Source: Haematobia irritans (Eukaryota; Arthropoda; Insecta; Diptera; Muscidae). Taken from it: a DNA stretch of 64,000 nucleotides. The stretch lies in NCBI RefSeq assembly GCF_050003625.1, contig NC_134399.1, positions 226,118,783-226,182,782 of the forward strand, given 5' to 3'. The notes under the pieces were generated by a model, which saw nothing but the letters and a program-made list of their open reading frames with translations, did no database searches and was not told the origin of the DNA. The position numbers were made by a program, and so were the translations under genes. Of this stretch, positions 1 through 11,467 are shown one piece after another (the stretch's first letter is position 1; each line of letters opens with the position of its first letter).

Positions 1-441
1 TTACTTTTTGGTTTGGTTTCCATGCAAAAATCCAACATAGTATCGGCTTTCAGGTAGGATAATTGAAGGGAATAAGGGAAAATACAGATTTTTTTATTTT
101 ATTCAATTTTTGTTCTTTTAAACTTCTATAATAATTAAAAGGTAATTTGAAAATACACTAAAAAAACTAATTTCGTTCAAAACTAATTAAGGCAAAAATG
201 CTTAATTTTGAGTTTTTATTTGTTTTAGTGCAATGCTAATGTGGTTCTTTTTGTTTTTTTTATGTTGTTTAATGTTGGTTAAATTGATTAAAAATAAAAG
301 ACAAGTTTATTATTCATTAATATGTTGTTTAAATATTTGTTTTTTTTTAATAAAGATTAAATGTAAATTAACCATATCCGTAACAAATTGTAGGAGAAAT
401 ATAGGATTTTTTCGCAAATTGTTTTCTTTCGTTGTACTTAC

Positions 442-690
442 ATCTGTTATTTCTATGACTTCGCCGGTACGATAATCGATGATATCGCCATAGGTGCGTC
501 CATTAATACTGCATTTATTAAAAGTCATGATGTTCTGTGTTAGGGTGCCCGTCTTATCGGAGAATATATATTGGATTTGTCCCAGTTCTTCATTAAGGGT
601 AGTGGTGCGGGCTTTGGCATGTGTTTTGGTTGGTTCGTAATACATTTGTTCATCCCAATTAATTAGAAATGATTGAACAAAACGTATAAC
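442..690 (-). CDS. Atp8B: ATP8B-like flippase exon 8 (phosphorylation site, residues 711-793)
   Basis: This exon has 83 codons. It starts [18 protein letters not shown] after acceptor atttctag, contains [20 protein letters not shown] with the phosphorylated Asp near residue 755, and ends GEVIEITD before donor [21 protein letters not shown] is the ATP8B-type sequence after DKTGT. This is the last exon visible; the coding sequence continues left of the window. Confidence 0.95.
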
Positions 691-1649
691 CTAGAAATAA
701 AAACAAAAATGTAATAGCATTAAGTACATGCCCGCAGTTGCCCTCTATATTTATATTTATATATGTTTATATATATATACAGTTATAGTTATGTATGCTT
801 TGTGATTGAGCCTATTTTATATGCAATTCAAATGAGTGATACTATTGTCCATAAATTTTATTTAATTAGTTACTCGATTTATATTATGTGGTAACACGTT
901 TATTCAGAATTAATGTGGTTTCAACACACATCTTCCCTTAAGTGTATTCATTTCTATTTTGATCTCAACCGAGTGTTGTTTATTAGTAATTTCATTACTC
1001 TCTTATTCTGTCGCATAAAGAAAATTATATTATGAGTGATATATTTTGATATTCTCCTAAAAAGCTCTCATTTTTGTAAGTTGCAATAACAAGAGAGTTA
1101 AGTGCTAAATCAGTTTATGTATGAAATTAATACTCATTGACATTTTTTGTATACGACTAGAGATATTTAGTTCTCTTTCTATCATCAAATTGTATTCAAA
1201 TCAGGGATCATAAATGATAGTTGAAATAGTATTAAAAAAAGTTACTTTTCTAAATCAAAAGGAAATTTATCCAAATTTTAAAGAGATGTGCGCACTAAAA
1301 CTTAATATGATATAGTCTGTTTCTTATAAAAGAGAGAAACTTTATCAATAGGGTTGCCATAAACAAAAACAAAAACTTTTTTAATAAGGATCAATTAAAT
1401 CATTACAGCATGGGGTATTTTTAATGTATATATACCATGTATATGATTGCCGAGAATAAAAAGTACTTACTACTTATCACAGTATCAACATAAATGTTGA
1501 TGATCATACAAAAGATTAATGAACAAGTTTTCTTTGGATAAAATTGTAAAGTAAGAAAATATCTTTGAGTTAATTGGACTTTTTACTCTATTTTGGTTTG
1601 TTCAAATTTTTTTTTTTGATCAAATTGTTAGACTTCTACAAATTAAAAC

Positions 1650-2565
1650 TTGTTAATGCCGTGGGACGATACACAATGTTAGTTAAATATATCGGAGTAA
1701 ACAATGGGTTCTTTGATCATATGGGAGTAAATCGGTCGAAAGATATATATTGAAGCTATATCTAAAATTGAACTGATTTTAACCAAATTTGCCATGCCTA
1801 GTAAGTGAGATGTTAATATTATTCTCTGTGAAAATTTTCACGTAAATCGAAGTAAAACTGTGGAGGCCCCCGTGGTCATATGGGTGTAAATCAGGCGAAA
1901 AATATATGCGAGAACTATATCTAAATCTGAACCGATTTTAACCAAAATTTGCCAAAAATCGAAGAAAAATTTGGTCCCTATGAGTCATATGAGTGTAAAT
2001 ATGTGATTTAGATATAAATCTGAACCGATTTCAACCAAATTTGACAAACATTACGACCCCTTGTGTAAAATTTAATGTGTATCAGGGTAAAATTCTGGCT
2101 TCTGGAGTCATATAAGTGTATATCGGGCGATAGATATATACATATCTAAATCTGAAGCGATTTCTTCCAAAATTAATAGGGTTATATTCTGACCCAAAAT
2201 ACATACAGTTTGTCAAGAAAGTGTTTTGACAATGGGATAAAAATTATGTTTTGTTCCAAAATTAAATATAATGAAATTTTAAAAAATATTTTATTATGTA
2301 TTTTGCAAAGTATACATACGTACACAGAATTAAAAATTTAATAAAATATTTAATATTTCAATTATTTCTAGAATTTGAAATATTTGGCAATGTCAAAAGA
2401 CTTTCTTGACATACTGTACTTATGCCCAATTAGAAATCGATTGGACTAAAACTGTGATCTAGACAAACGGACATGGCTCGATTGACTCAGGGATGGGGCC
2501 TGAGTATTATTGCCAAAGACACCAAGTGTCTATCTCGTCTCCTTCTGGGTGTTACAGAAAAATTA
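1650..2565. repeat. Dispersed repeat with degenerate internal tandem units
   Basis: Motifs such as catatgggtgtaaatc, gctatatctaaatctgaacc and gattttaaccaaatttg recur around 1710, 1880, 1990 and 2110, so this is a degenerate tandem array of about 110-170 bp units. It ends with tctatctcgtctccttctgg, which I associate with a common intronic repeat of calyptrate flies. It is interrupted by the MITE at 2206-2416. Confidence 0.6.
2206..2416. mobile_element. Tc1-like MITE (211 bp)
   Basis: Terminal inverted repeats of about 27 bp begin CAGTTTGTCAAGAAAGTG on the left and, on the other strand, CAGTATGTCAAGAAAGTC. A TA dinucleotide flanks both ends (2204-2205 and 2417-2418). The interior is AT-rich and non-coding. 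Removing it restores the surrounding dispersed repeat. Confidence 0.85.
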
Positions 2566-2610
2566 TTGGTGATATTTTGTGATAATTGCGGTTTAAATTT
2601 GAATACTTAC

Positions 2611-2745
2611 CTCTACTGAAACGTAGAGTGATATTGGCACTAGGGTATTTAATACAATGGCATAAGAGAAAAATACTAATAGTCCTATAACTGCTGATCC
2701 TTGAACAATATTTTTTGGTATGATATTTTCCCATGGCAAATAAAC
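2611..2745 (-). CDS. Atp8B: ATP8B-like flippase exon 7 (M4 with PISL, residues 666-710)
   Basis: This exon has 45 codons: VYLPWENIIPKN, then a hydrophobic M4 and LNTLVPISLYVSVE. PISL replaces the PEGL of ion-pumping P-type ATPases and marks the lipid-transporting P4 group. The Ile of this motif lies on the proposed lipid route. Acceptor ttgtatag, donor GTAAGT, phase 0 throughout. Confidence 0.95.
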
Positions 2746-2809
2746 CTATACAAATGAAGAAATGGGAATTAGAATAGAGAATCATCTTCAAGAAAGGGGC
2801 AAAGCAAAC

Positions 2810-2893
2810 CTGGAAATGTTGACCGATAACACCTTCCCAAATAGCACAAGCCAGGGTAAAGAATGCACAAATGGATAAAAGAAATAAGACAAT
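2810..2893 (-). CDS. Atp8B: ATP8B-like flippase exon 6 (M3, residues 638-665)
   Basis: This exon has 28 codons, IVLFLLSICAFFTLACAIWE followed by GVIGQHFQ: a hydrophobic segment (M3) followed by the start of the extracytosolic M3-M4 loop. The acceptor is ctttccag and the donor CAG|GTTTGC. The intron that follows is only 64 bp, typical of compact fly introns. Confidence 0.94.
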
Positions 2894-2994
2894 CTGGAAA
2901 GAAATAGAAATCAATGAATATAAACATAAAAAATTGCCTAGTTTTTATAGTTTTTGATAATCGTTAAATATTTTCTTATTTTTTTGTGGCTTAC

Positions 2995-3438
2995 ACCAAT
3001 AATAATGAAATTCAGTAGACGATCAACACCGGTACTCTTGAATTGTGTTTTGCCGGAATTCTGCATAAGCTTTGTGTCTTTGCCGGCAAAGACCACAACG
3101 CCATAGCACCATTGAGTATTACGCAGAACACATCCTCGCAAAAGGATCTTCTCATTGTCCAATGGATAACGCTGATTGCGCCACAACAATGTGCCCTCGA
3201 ATTTATTCAACAAATTGTTGGGCTTTTCACAGATGATTTCGGCCTTGAAATTCCACAACTGATCATGATTATTGCCCAGTTCTATGGTCTCCGTTAGACA
3301 TTGTTTACATTTGAGATTCGTTTCGCCATCCAATTCGGCTGTTTCGATGAAACACAAACCATTTGGTTCGGACGTGCTTAAGAGGAGAATGTCAGCTGCA
3401 ACGAATTGATTATTTTCCATTCGTATCACATCACCGAC
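2995..3438 (-). CDS. Atp8B: ATP8B-like flippase exon 5 (actuator domain, residues 490-637)
   Basis: This exon has 148 codons with a clean phase at both ends. It begins [20 protein letters not shown] and contains [12 protein letters not shown], where DGET is the P4 counterpart of the TGES dephosphorylation loop. It continues through [28 protein letters not shown] and [11 protein letters not shown] to the start of M3 ([10 protein letters not shown]). The acceptor is ttttccag and the donor GTAAGC. The DGET Asp is near residue 526. All catalytically relevant residues of this domain are intact. Confidence 0.96.
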
Positions 3439-3533
3439 CTGGAAAATAGGAAATTAGATGGATTTGGTAATGTGATCGTAATAAATTTGATTTTTTCAAA
3501 TATTTTGTTTTTTTTTGCGGGGAGAATACACAC

Positions 3534-3626
3534 CTGGACACCGGACCATTTTTCATCGACTAATTTGCCGTTTCTTAAAGCTTTTGATTTTCGATTATTC
3601 ACCTGAGAATCTGAGACATGACGTTG
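3534..3626 (-). CDS. Atp8B: ATP8B-like flippase exon 4 (start of actuator domain, residues 459-489)
   Basis: This exon has 31 codons, acceptor ttatttacag and donor GTGTGT (a weaker but valid GT site). It reads QRHVSDSQVNNRKSKALRNG and then KLVDEKWSGVQ. The (H/R)xSDxxVNNR block is diagnostic of P4-ATPases immediately after M2. Exon 3 is 16.3 kb upstream in the transcript, but the peptide join DAYDDI-QRHVSD matches the expected family continuity. Confidence 0.93.
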
Positions 3627-3794
3627 CTGTAAATAAACAAATAGTAAAATAAGTTTAATTAAATATGAATTCCATTAAAATGACATAAATAAATAATTAA
3701 TTAATAATTATTAATAATTATGAATATAACTAAAATAGGTTAAATAAATAATATTAAGTTGAAATTTTAGGTTTATTATTATTTGGTTAGGTTA

Positions 3795-4290
3795 CACTGA
3801 AAATAATCATAATGTCATGAGGCCAAAGATTTCATGTCCTTAAAATACGAATGTCAATTTTGCATAGAATAGAAGACACAATTCTCTCATATAGAGTTTT
3901 TTCTTTGTTGAAAAGTCGAAAAATTTTTCAATGAAGTCATTTCGTCCTTTTAGTTATTCGATTGGACGTAAAAATGGGATATCTTAACATGAAAGAAAAT
4001 TTTGTTAGACTAAGGTCAACTTGGTTTTAATAATGAAATTTAAAAATTCTTTAATAAAATGAAATTGTCTTTTTGCATCTTGACTATAAAACAAAAAAGC
4101 GTTCAAAATGACGATATGTTTTTCAAAAGGTTTATTTTAAAGACATTTTTTTACTTGAACCATATCATAATTTTTACTTGAAGTCGAGTCTGAATTTTTA
4201 AAGAACTTTGATCACGTGAAAAAAAGTTCGAAAACGAATAAATTAATATTTGTTTCCTTAAGACAAGTACGCAAAACTCAAGTCTGCATA
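3795..4290 (+). mobile_element. MITE of the CACTGAAAAAA family, right-truncated
   Basis: It starts CACTGAAAATAATC after a TA and continues gaggccaaagatttcatgtc, as do the copies at 13960, 22558 and 25277. The right part degenerates near 4290 and the right terminal repeat is not visible. Confidence 0.7.
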
Positions 4291-4427
4291 GAAAAAATAA
4301 GTTTGTTGTAAAACTAATGCCAAAATGAACTAATATTTATTGCAAAAATTTAATTTTTAAAATTTTGTAAGAAAATTTTCTCAGCCCGACGATTTTTTCT
4401 TTATGGGAATGATCTGGCGCCTAAAAT

Positions 4428-6371
4428 GACCGTCTGTCTGTTGTAATCACGCTACAGCCTTCAATAATGGCGCTATCGTCCTGCAATTTGGCACAGATTC
4501 GTTTTTTGTTTGCAGGCAGGTCAAGTTCGAAGATGGGCTAAATCGGTCCAAGTTGTGATATAGTCCCCATATAAACCGACTTCCCGATTTGGGGTCTTGA
4601 GCTTATAAAAAACCTTGTTTTTTTATCCAATTTGCCTGAAATTGAAAATCTAGAGTTATTTTAGGACCGTAAAAAGGTGTGCCGAAAATGATGCCTATCG
4701 GTCCATGTTATGGTATAGCCCTCATATGGACCGATCTCCCGATTTTGCTTCTTGAGCGTCTAGAAACTGTATTTTTCTATCCAATTTGCCTGAAATAGAA
4801 AATCTGGAAGTATTTTTGGACCTGAAAGAGCTGTATCGAAAATGGGGTGTATCGGTCCATGTTTTGGTATAGCCCCCATATAGACCGAACTCTCGATTTT
4901 ACTGCTTGGGCTTCTAGAAACTGTATTTACTATCCGATTTACCTGAAATTCGAAATCTAGACGTATTTTGGGACCATAAAGAGGTGTGTCGAAAATGGTC
5001 CGTAGCGGTCTATATTTTGGTATAGCCTCCATATAGACCGAACTCCCGATTTTACTTCTTGGGCTTCTAGAAACTGTATTTACTATCCGATTTGCCTGAA
5101 ATTGGAAATCTAGAGGTATTTTGGGACCTCAAATAGGTGTGTCGAAATTGAGGTGTATCGGTCCATTTTTTGGTATAACCCCCATATAGACCGATCTCCC
5201 GATTTTACTCCTTGGGCGTCTAGAAAATATATTTTCTAGCCGAATTGCTTGAAATTGGAATTCTAGAGGTATTTTAAGATCACAAATAGGTGTGTCGCAA
5301 ATGGTGCCTATTGGTCCATGTTTTGGTATAGCCCACATATAGACCGATCTCCCGACTTTATTTCTTGGGCTTCCAGAATCCGTAGTTTTTATCCAATTTG
5401 CCGGAAATTAGAAATCTAGAGGTATCTTAGGACCATAAAGAGGTGTGTCGAAAATGGTTCCATGTTTTGGTATAGCCCCCATATTGACCTTACTCCCGAC
5501 TTTATTTCTAGGACTTCTGGAATCCGGCTGACCACAAATAGGTCAGCCGAATATAGTGTGTGTTGACCCATGTTTTAGACCGATCTCAGGATTTAACTTC
5601 TTGGGCTTCTAGTTAGTTTTTATCCGATTTGCAAAAAAATGTAAATATACTGGAATATTAGACCCTCAAAAATATGTATCGCATTTATTTTACCGGTCTT
5701 TTTGGTAAGGAATTGATATAGACCGAATTCACTTCTCGAGAATACACCAAAAGAAAAAATATTTTCCTCCGGAAGGAATTTTTCGACAAACGAAATTCCC
5801 CTTTCGTATAAAGTATTTTCGTTTAGAGCAAACTAATCCGAATTTTTGATAAGCGATTCAACGATTGTCTCTAAAATCTGTATCAAAAGAAAACTTTGCT
5901 TGTCTAAAATTTCGTTCCTCAGAAAAGAAAACACTTCTTTCAGGGTATAGCAGGCGCACTGTGAATGAAAATTGCTCGAAACTGAAAGTAAAATTTCCAG
6001 ATTTTACTCATCGTATTCATTTAAATAATGGCGAAAAAATCTACAGATTTAAGATTTCAAATCAAGGCGTTATTTCATCATATACACGATATGTTTATGA
6101 TTTCTCCAAAAAACAAACAAAATTGGTTCTCATAAATCCAGAATCTGATCTAGTCTTCATAGATAGAATCTTTAAATTTTTTTTCGGGAAGCGTACTCGT
6201 TGAACTGATTTGCTTGGGAGAAGATGTGTCATCAAACCCCCTAAAATTCTATATATTATCAAATAAACCGCTACGACGAAGAGTTTTCAAAGTAAACTAT
6301 TATATTTGATTCATGGTGGTGGGTATTTAAGATTCGGCCCGGCCGAACTTACTGCTGTATATACATGTTTC
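4428..6371 (+). mobile_element. DINE-1/mini-me-like Helentron copy A (5'-truncated)
   Basis: It begins within a short GTCY tract (gaccgtctgtctgttgtaat) and carries about seven degenerate 153-bp units (ccgatctcccgattttactt at 4731, 4884, 5038 and so on). It ends with atggtggtgggtatttaaga followed by the hairpin TTCGGCC-C-GGCCGAA and tatatacatgttt. A (GTCY)n tract, internal tandem repeats and a 3' hairpin are features of the mini-me/DINE-1 (Helentron-associated) group. A MITE at 5745-5945 interrupts it. ORFs here are by-products. Confidence 0.7.
5745..5945. mobile_element. TA MITE nested in Helentron copy A
   Basis: It is bounded by TA at 5743-5744 and 5946-5947. The left end reads CACCAAAAGAAAAAAT with ttttcctccggaa just inside; the right end, reverse complemented, reads CCCTGAAAGAAGTGTTTTC. 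It is the same family as the copy at 19757-19926, in opposite orientation. Confidence 0.8.
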
Positions 6372-7216
6372 AATTCTCCCCTTCTTTAGCCCGGAAGCAA
6401 TACCAAAATTGTTATTGTAAAGACAAAATCTTTGGAATACGATATGCGTTTTGTTCAGTGTAGGTAGTGACAACTAGAGCTCGACCGAAGCATCGGTTTC
6501 GGCATTCGGCCAAAAATCGATAATCGATTTTGCTTAGTTACACATTTTTGTAACTAAGCAAGTTTTTACGCAAATTAGTTTCCATTGCGATATTCATTCG
6601 ATCAATGTACAGCATGATTGTAAATGAAAATCAACTTCCAATTACGGCTATCTTTTCATGTTTCCTAGAATGTTAGACTCAATTTATATCAATTTATATG
6701 AAATATTTCGAACAATCGAAATTATTTTTTGTAGTTTTATTTTAAGGCCATATACATATGTGGAATATTGACAGAAAATTTTTTCAAAGTTGATTTTTAT
6801 AGAAAAGTTTGTCAAAATGTTATTTCTATCAAAATTTTTTTAAAAATTTTATTTCTATAGCAAATTTTGTCAAAATTTTATTTCTATAAAACATTTATTC
6901 AAAATTTTATTACTATAGAAATATTTTTTTCTATAGAAAATTGAGTCAAAATTTTGTTTCTATAGAATATTTTGCAAAATTTTGTTTCTATAGAATATTT
7001 TGCAAAATTTTATTTCAATAGAAAATGTTGCCAAAATTTTATAGTAATAAATTTTTTTATTAGAAAATTTGGTCAAAATTTTATTTCTATAGAAAATTTT
7101 GTCAAAATTTTATTTCTATAGAAAATTTAGTCAACATTTTGTTTCTGTAGAATATTTTGCAGAATTTTATTTACTACATAAAAAATTTTCTAAAATTGTA
7201 TTTTTATTGATAATTT
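6372..7216 (+). repeat. AT-rich spacer and 29-bp satellite tract before Helentron copy B
   Basis: Bases 6372-6770 show nothing recognisable except short palindromic stretches. From about 6770 to 7215 there are roughly 15 degenerate units of a 29-bp repeat (core TTTCTATAGAAAATTTTGTC followed by AAAATTTTA). This is the same unit as the large array at 29385-33380. It abuts the 5' end of Helentron copy B directly. Confidence 0.75.
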
Positions 7217-9040
7217 TTATACCCACCACCATAGAATGGTGACGGGGGTATAATAAGTTTGTCATTCCGTTTGTAACACATCGAAATATCGATTTCCGAC
7301 TATATAAAGTATCAGGGAGAAATTCTAAGACGATATAACGATGTCCGTCTGTCCGTCTGTCTGTCTGTCTGTCTGTTGTAATCACGCTACAGTCTTCAAT
7401 AATGAAGCAATCGTGCTGAAATTTTGCTCAAACTCGTCTTTTGTCTGCAGGCAGGTCAAGTTCGAAGATGGGCTATATCGGTCCAGGTTTTCATATAGTC
7501 CCCATATAAACCGACCTCCCGATTTGGGGTCTTGGGCTTACAGAAATCGTAGTTTTTATCCAATTTGCCTGAAATTGGAAATCTAGAGGTATTGTAGGAC
7601 CACAAATACGTGTGCCAAAAATTGTGAGTATCGATCCATATTTTGGTATAGCCCCCATATAGACCGATCTCCCGATTTTACTTCTTGGGCTTATAGAAAC
7701 TGCAGTTTTTATCCAATTTGCCTGAAATTTGAAATCTAGAGGTATTTTATGACCATAAAGAGGTGTGTCAAAAATGGTGGGTATCGGTCCATGTTTTGGT
7801 ATAGCCCCAATTTAGACCGATCTCCCGATTTTACTACTTGGGCTTATAGAAACCGCAGTTTTTATTCAATTTATCTGAAATTGGAAATCTAGAGGTATTG
7901 TAAGACCACAAATAGGTGTGCCAAAAATTGTGAGTATCGATCCATATTTTGGTATAGCCCCCATATAGACCGATCTCCCGATTTTACTTCTTGGGCTTAT
8001 AGAAATCGTAGTTTTTATCCAATTTGCCTGAAATTTGAAATCTAGAGGTATTTTATGACCATAAAGAGGTGTGCCAAAAATGGTGAGTATCGGTCCATAT
8101 TTTGGTATAGCCCCCATATAGACCGATCTCCCGATTTTACTTCTTGGGCTTATAGAAACCGCAGTTTTTATCCAATTTATCTGAATTTGGAAATCAAAAG
8201 GTACTTTAGAACCGTAAAGAGGTGTGCCAAAAATGGCGAGCATCGGTCCATGTTTTGGTATGGTGCCCATATAAACCGACCTCCCGATTTGGGGTCTTGG
8301 GCTTATAGAAACCGTAGTTTTTATCCAATTTGCCTGAAATTGGAAATCTAGTTGTATTTTAGGACCATAAATAGGTGTGCCGAAAATGATGAGTATCGGT
8401 CCATATTTTGGTATAGCCCCCATATAGACCGAGTTCCCGATTTTACTTCTTGGGCTTCTAGAATCCAAAGTTTTTATCCAATTTACCTGAAATTGGAAAT
8501 CTAGAGGTATTTTCGGGCCATAAAGAGGTGTGCCGAAAACGGTGAGTATCGGTCCATATTTTAGTATAGCCCCCATAAGAATGATTTCCAGATTTAACTC
8601 CTTGGGTTTCTAGAAACCGTAGTTTTTATCTGATTTGCCTGAAATTCTAAATATTCTGGTATTTGAGGCTCAGAAAAACGTGTATCGGATTAAGTGTTTA
8701 TCGGTCCATTTGGTAATGCCTCCATATAGACCGACTTCATTTCTTGAGGGTGTAGAAGGCCAACTGATCATGCAAATTGCTTGAAACTCAATGTAAAATT
8801 TCCAAATTTTACTTCCCGGGTGAAAATCTACAGATTTAAGATTTCAAATCAAGACGTTATTTTATAATTTTCTTGCACACTTACAAGAGATGTTAATAAT
8901 TCCTCTAAAACTCAAACAAAAATGGTTCTTATAAATCCAGATCATGATATAGTTCCGGAAGTGTCCTCAAGCCCTCCTGAAATTTCAAAGGAAACCCTAA
9001 TATTTGGTTCATGGTGGTGGGTATTTAAGATTCGGCCCGG
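7217..9040 (+). mobile_element. DINE-1/mini-me-like Helentron copy B
   Basis: This is the clearest copy. It has a 5' end with tatacccaccaccatagaat, a conserved block around atttccgactatataaagta, and a (GTCY)n tract at 7340-7377. Units of exactly 153 bp follow (marker ccgatctcccg at 7664, 7817, 7970 and 8123, then ccgacctcccg at 8276). The 3' part is catggtggtgggtatttaag followed by TTCGGCCCGG, where it breaks off inside the terminal hairpin. The inverted pair CCCACCACCAT / ATGGTGGTGGG marks the two ends. The antisense strand has a 236-codon open frame of 51-residue repeats, which I regard as non-genic. Confidence 0.75.
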
Positions 9041-9308
9041 TGTAGAGACACTTGCTCTTTAACATTTGTAAATGTCTAAAAATTGTAGTAGGCTGCACAC
9101 TTGAAATTTCCATGGAGACAATTCTCATGTGTATTTGATTTTCATTTTTGGGGTATATAGAATTTTTCATTTAAATTTCAATTTCAAACTGTTCAGTCGT
9201 AGACGCAGAAAAAAATAAATAAATAATTTTTTTTTAAAGACTTAAAATTCCACAATTGGAAGAGGTAAGCAAGATAATTTTTATTGAAGCAGTTTCGTAA
9301 GGTAATTA

Positions 9309-10742
9309 CACTGGTAGAAAAAGTTTCGTTAATACGATGAATTTCTACGTTGTATTAACGAAATTCTTCATTAAAAGTCAGCCAACGTAGCATTTCGTTA
9401 TAACAACGTAATTTTACGTTATATTTACGAAACCCTTTATGGAGTACATTTCGTAGTATTAACGAATAATTACGTTGCTGTTACGTAGCCTTTTCGTTGT
9501 ATTAACGAATATTATTCGTTGTATGAATGAAGTTTATTCATTGTATGGATGCAGCTTATACGTTATATGAACGAAAATCATTCATTGTATCAACCCAGTT
9601 TTTTCATTGTATGAATGAAAGGCGAACGTTGTATAAATGAACACAAACGTTATATTAATGAAACCCAACCAATTATTGTATTTGAATGTAGTCATTGGTA
9701 GTGTATTATTTTTTGTTAAGATCTTTGAAATAGGATTTATATACTCGTACAGTAGGAAATAATATTAATTTATAAATTAAGTAATTTAATAATCATATAG
9801 TGTGACTTTCACTTAAGAAAAACAAAGCCTCTAATTTCTAAGACCAAAAAATGATAATCGTATAGCCGTGTCCATTTATCCAATTTATTTTTGCAACCAA
9901 GGTTCATACGGTAATTGTTCCGCCTTCTTCATCTGAAAGTTCACTTCCCCGTTGCATTTTCACTAAAGATTAAAAATTTACACTAAATTTCTTGCGAATA
10001 TACAAAAAACACCAACTCACCCACCATCTATGTTTATTATACACAACGAAACTGTAATGAGCCTGTGCACTCTTCAGCGAAAAGAACGTAAATGTTGTTA
10101 AGGTTTGCCCATCAGACAAGTTTTCTGTTGAACTTTTTACCGTTTGTTTTTCAAGACGCACGCGCAAACATGTGCTTATTGCCATGCTTAGATGTGTATG
10201 TACAAATTACTAGACGCTACAGACGTATTAGAGAGAGTATGGAGAGACGTTTTAGAGAGAGAGAGAGTACGGAGAGGCAGAAATACTCAAACTCCCATTC
10301 GTATTATTAATGAACATATTTCATTAATATGACGAAATATAACAATTTAAAATTTATTTTTTAACGATCCATATCATTATATTAACGATCGCTTTCGTTT
10401 TATAAATGAAATTTCCAATTCCAGTTTCGAAGTATATAAAACGACTGTTTTAAGGGCTAAAAGTTTCCAAAAGTTACTCTCTATGTGCAAATGATTGTAA
10501 TAATTTCATCTTGGAAAATTTTTTTATTCTAATTCTTGAAAAAATTACAAAGTCAATATTCGTAATATTAACGAAACGTGTTTCATTAATATAACGAAAA
10601 ACCAAAACACAAAATTGTCTTTTAACGATTGATTTCGTTGTAACGATGACTTTCGTTCTTATAACGAAAAATTTCGTAATATTAACGAAAAGTAATCAAC
10701 GAAACCCGTTCGTTAATAGTACGAACCATTTTTCTACCAGTG
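9309..10742. mobile_element. TA MITE rich in TTCGTT/AACGAA palindromes (1.43 kb)
   Basis: It is flanked by TA (9307-9308, 10743-10744). Both ends start CACTGGTAGAAAAA when read inward. The outer 350 bp on the left and 430 bp on the right are filled with degenerate repeats of TTCGTTnTATTAACGAA type, spaced irregularly. The middle (about 9690-10310) is unrelated sequence with no recognisable coding function. No transposase is present. Confidence 0.75.
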
Positions 10743-11467
10743 TAGTGTTACGATTTTTGTATCTTAGGAATTTTGAGGGCGAATACGACGAAAGTTTCTG
10801 TGTGAATCCAGGGACACTAAGAACGCGATCTTTCTCGTAGAGACAAGCACATTATAAGGGTCTCATGAGGACATATTTTTTTTAAGTAGTGTTTTAAAGT
10901 TTGTGGCAAAGAAAACTTCAAGGACATTCAATTGAATTGGTGAAGATTTTGATAATATATTGCGGCAATAATTGAGAATCTCCTAACACAGAACCAGGAC
11001 TAGTCAAATAGTTCTGGTATCCATGAGGATACCAGAACATTACATGGATTGTAATTTTTCAAACATGAACATACATTTTTTAATGGAAAAAAATTCTGAA
11101 TTTAATCAAGAATCAAGACCATATTGCTTAGCTTCAGCGGAAGTATTCGTTTAATGGAGCTGGTCTAAGAAGTATTTCATCAAAATAGTTTAAGTCTTCA
11201 TCCTAATACACAAATCTACATTTATGAATACAGTCGAAGCTCTGTTTAACGAATATCCCATTTAGCGAAAATCCAATTTAACGAACGTCAAAATTCTTAA
11301 CATTGAGTATTCTAAATAACGAACAATTGAAGAAAATTTACGTTCGATTTAACGAAAAGGCTTTTAATCTTAAGAAAATAAGCAACAAAAAATCAGCAAT
11401 ACTTGACGATTGTGAAAATGGCTTAAGTCCTTAGGAAATGTCCACAAAGTACGGCATTCCCAAGATA

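Larger units (their letters stand above)
691..2610 (-). other. Intron 7 of the flippase gene
   Basis: This is a 1920-bp intron with no coding content. Bases 691-1640 are AT-rich and show no structure I recognise beyond short TA runs. Bases about 1650-2565 are an old dispersed fly repeat with a MITE inserted, listed separately. Confidence 0.85.

Noticed and set aside
5865..6203. 112-codon plus-strand frame
   Set aside because: It starts inside a nested MITE and continues into Helentron sequence; no domain.
7866..8576. 236-codon minus-strand frame of 51-residue repeats as a protein gene
   Set aside because: It lies wholly inside Helentron tandem units whose length is a multiple of three; no start context, domain or flanking exon supports a gene. 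Kept only as an observation on periodicity.
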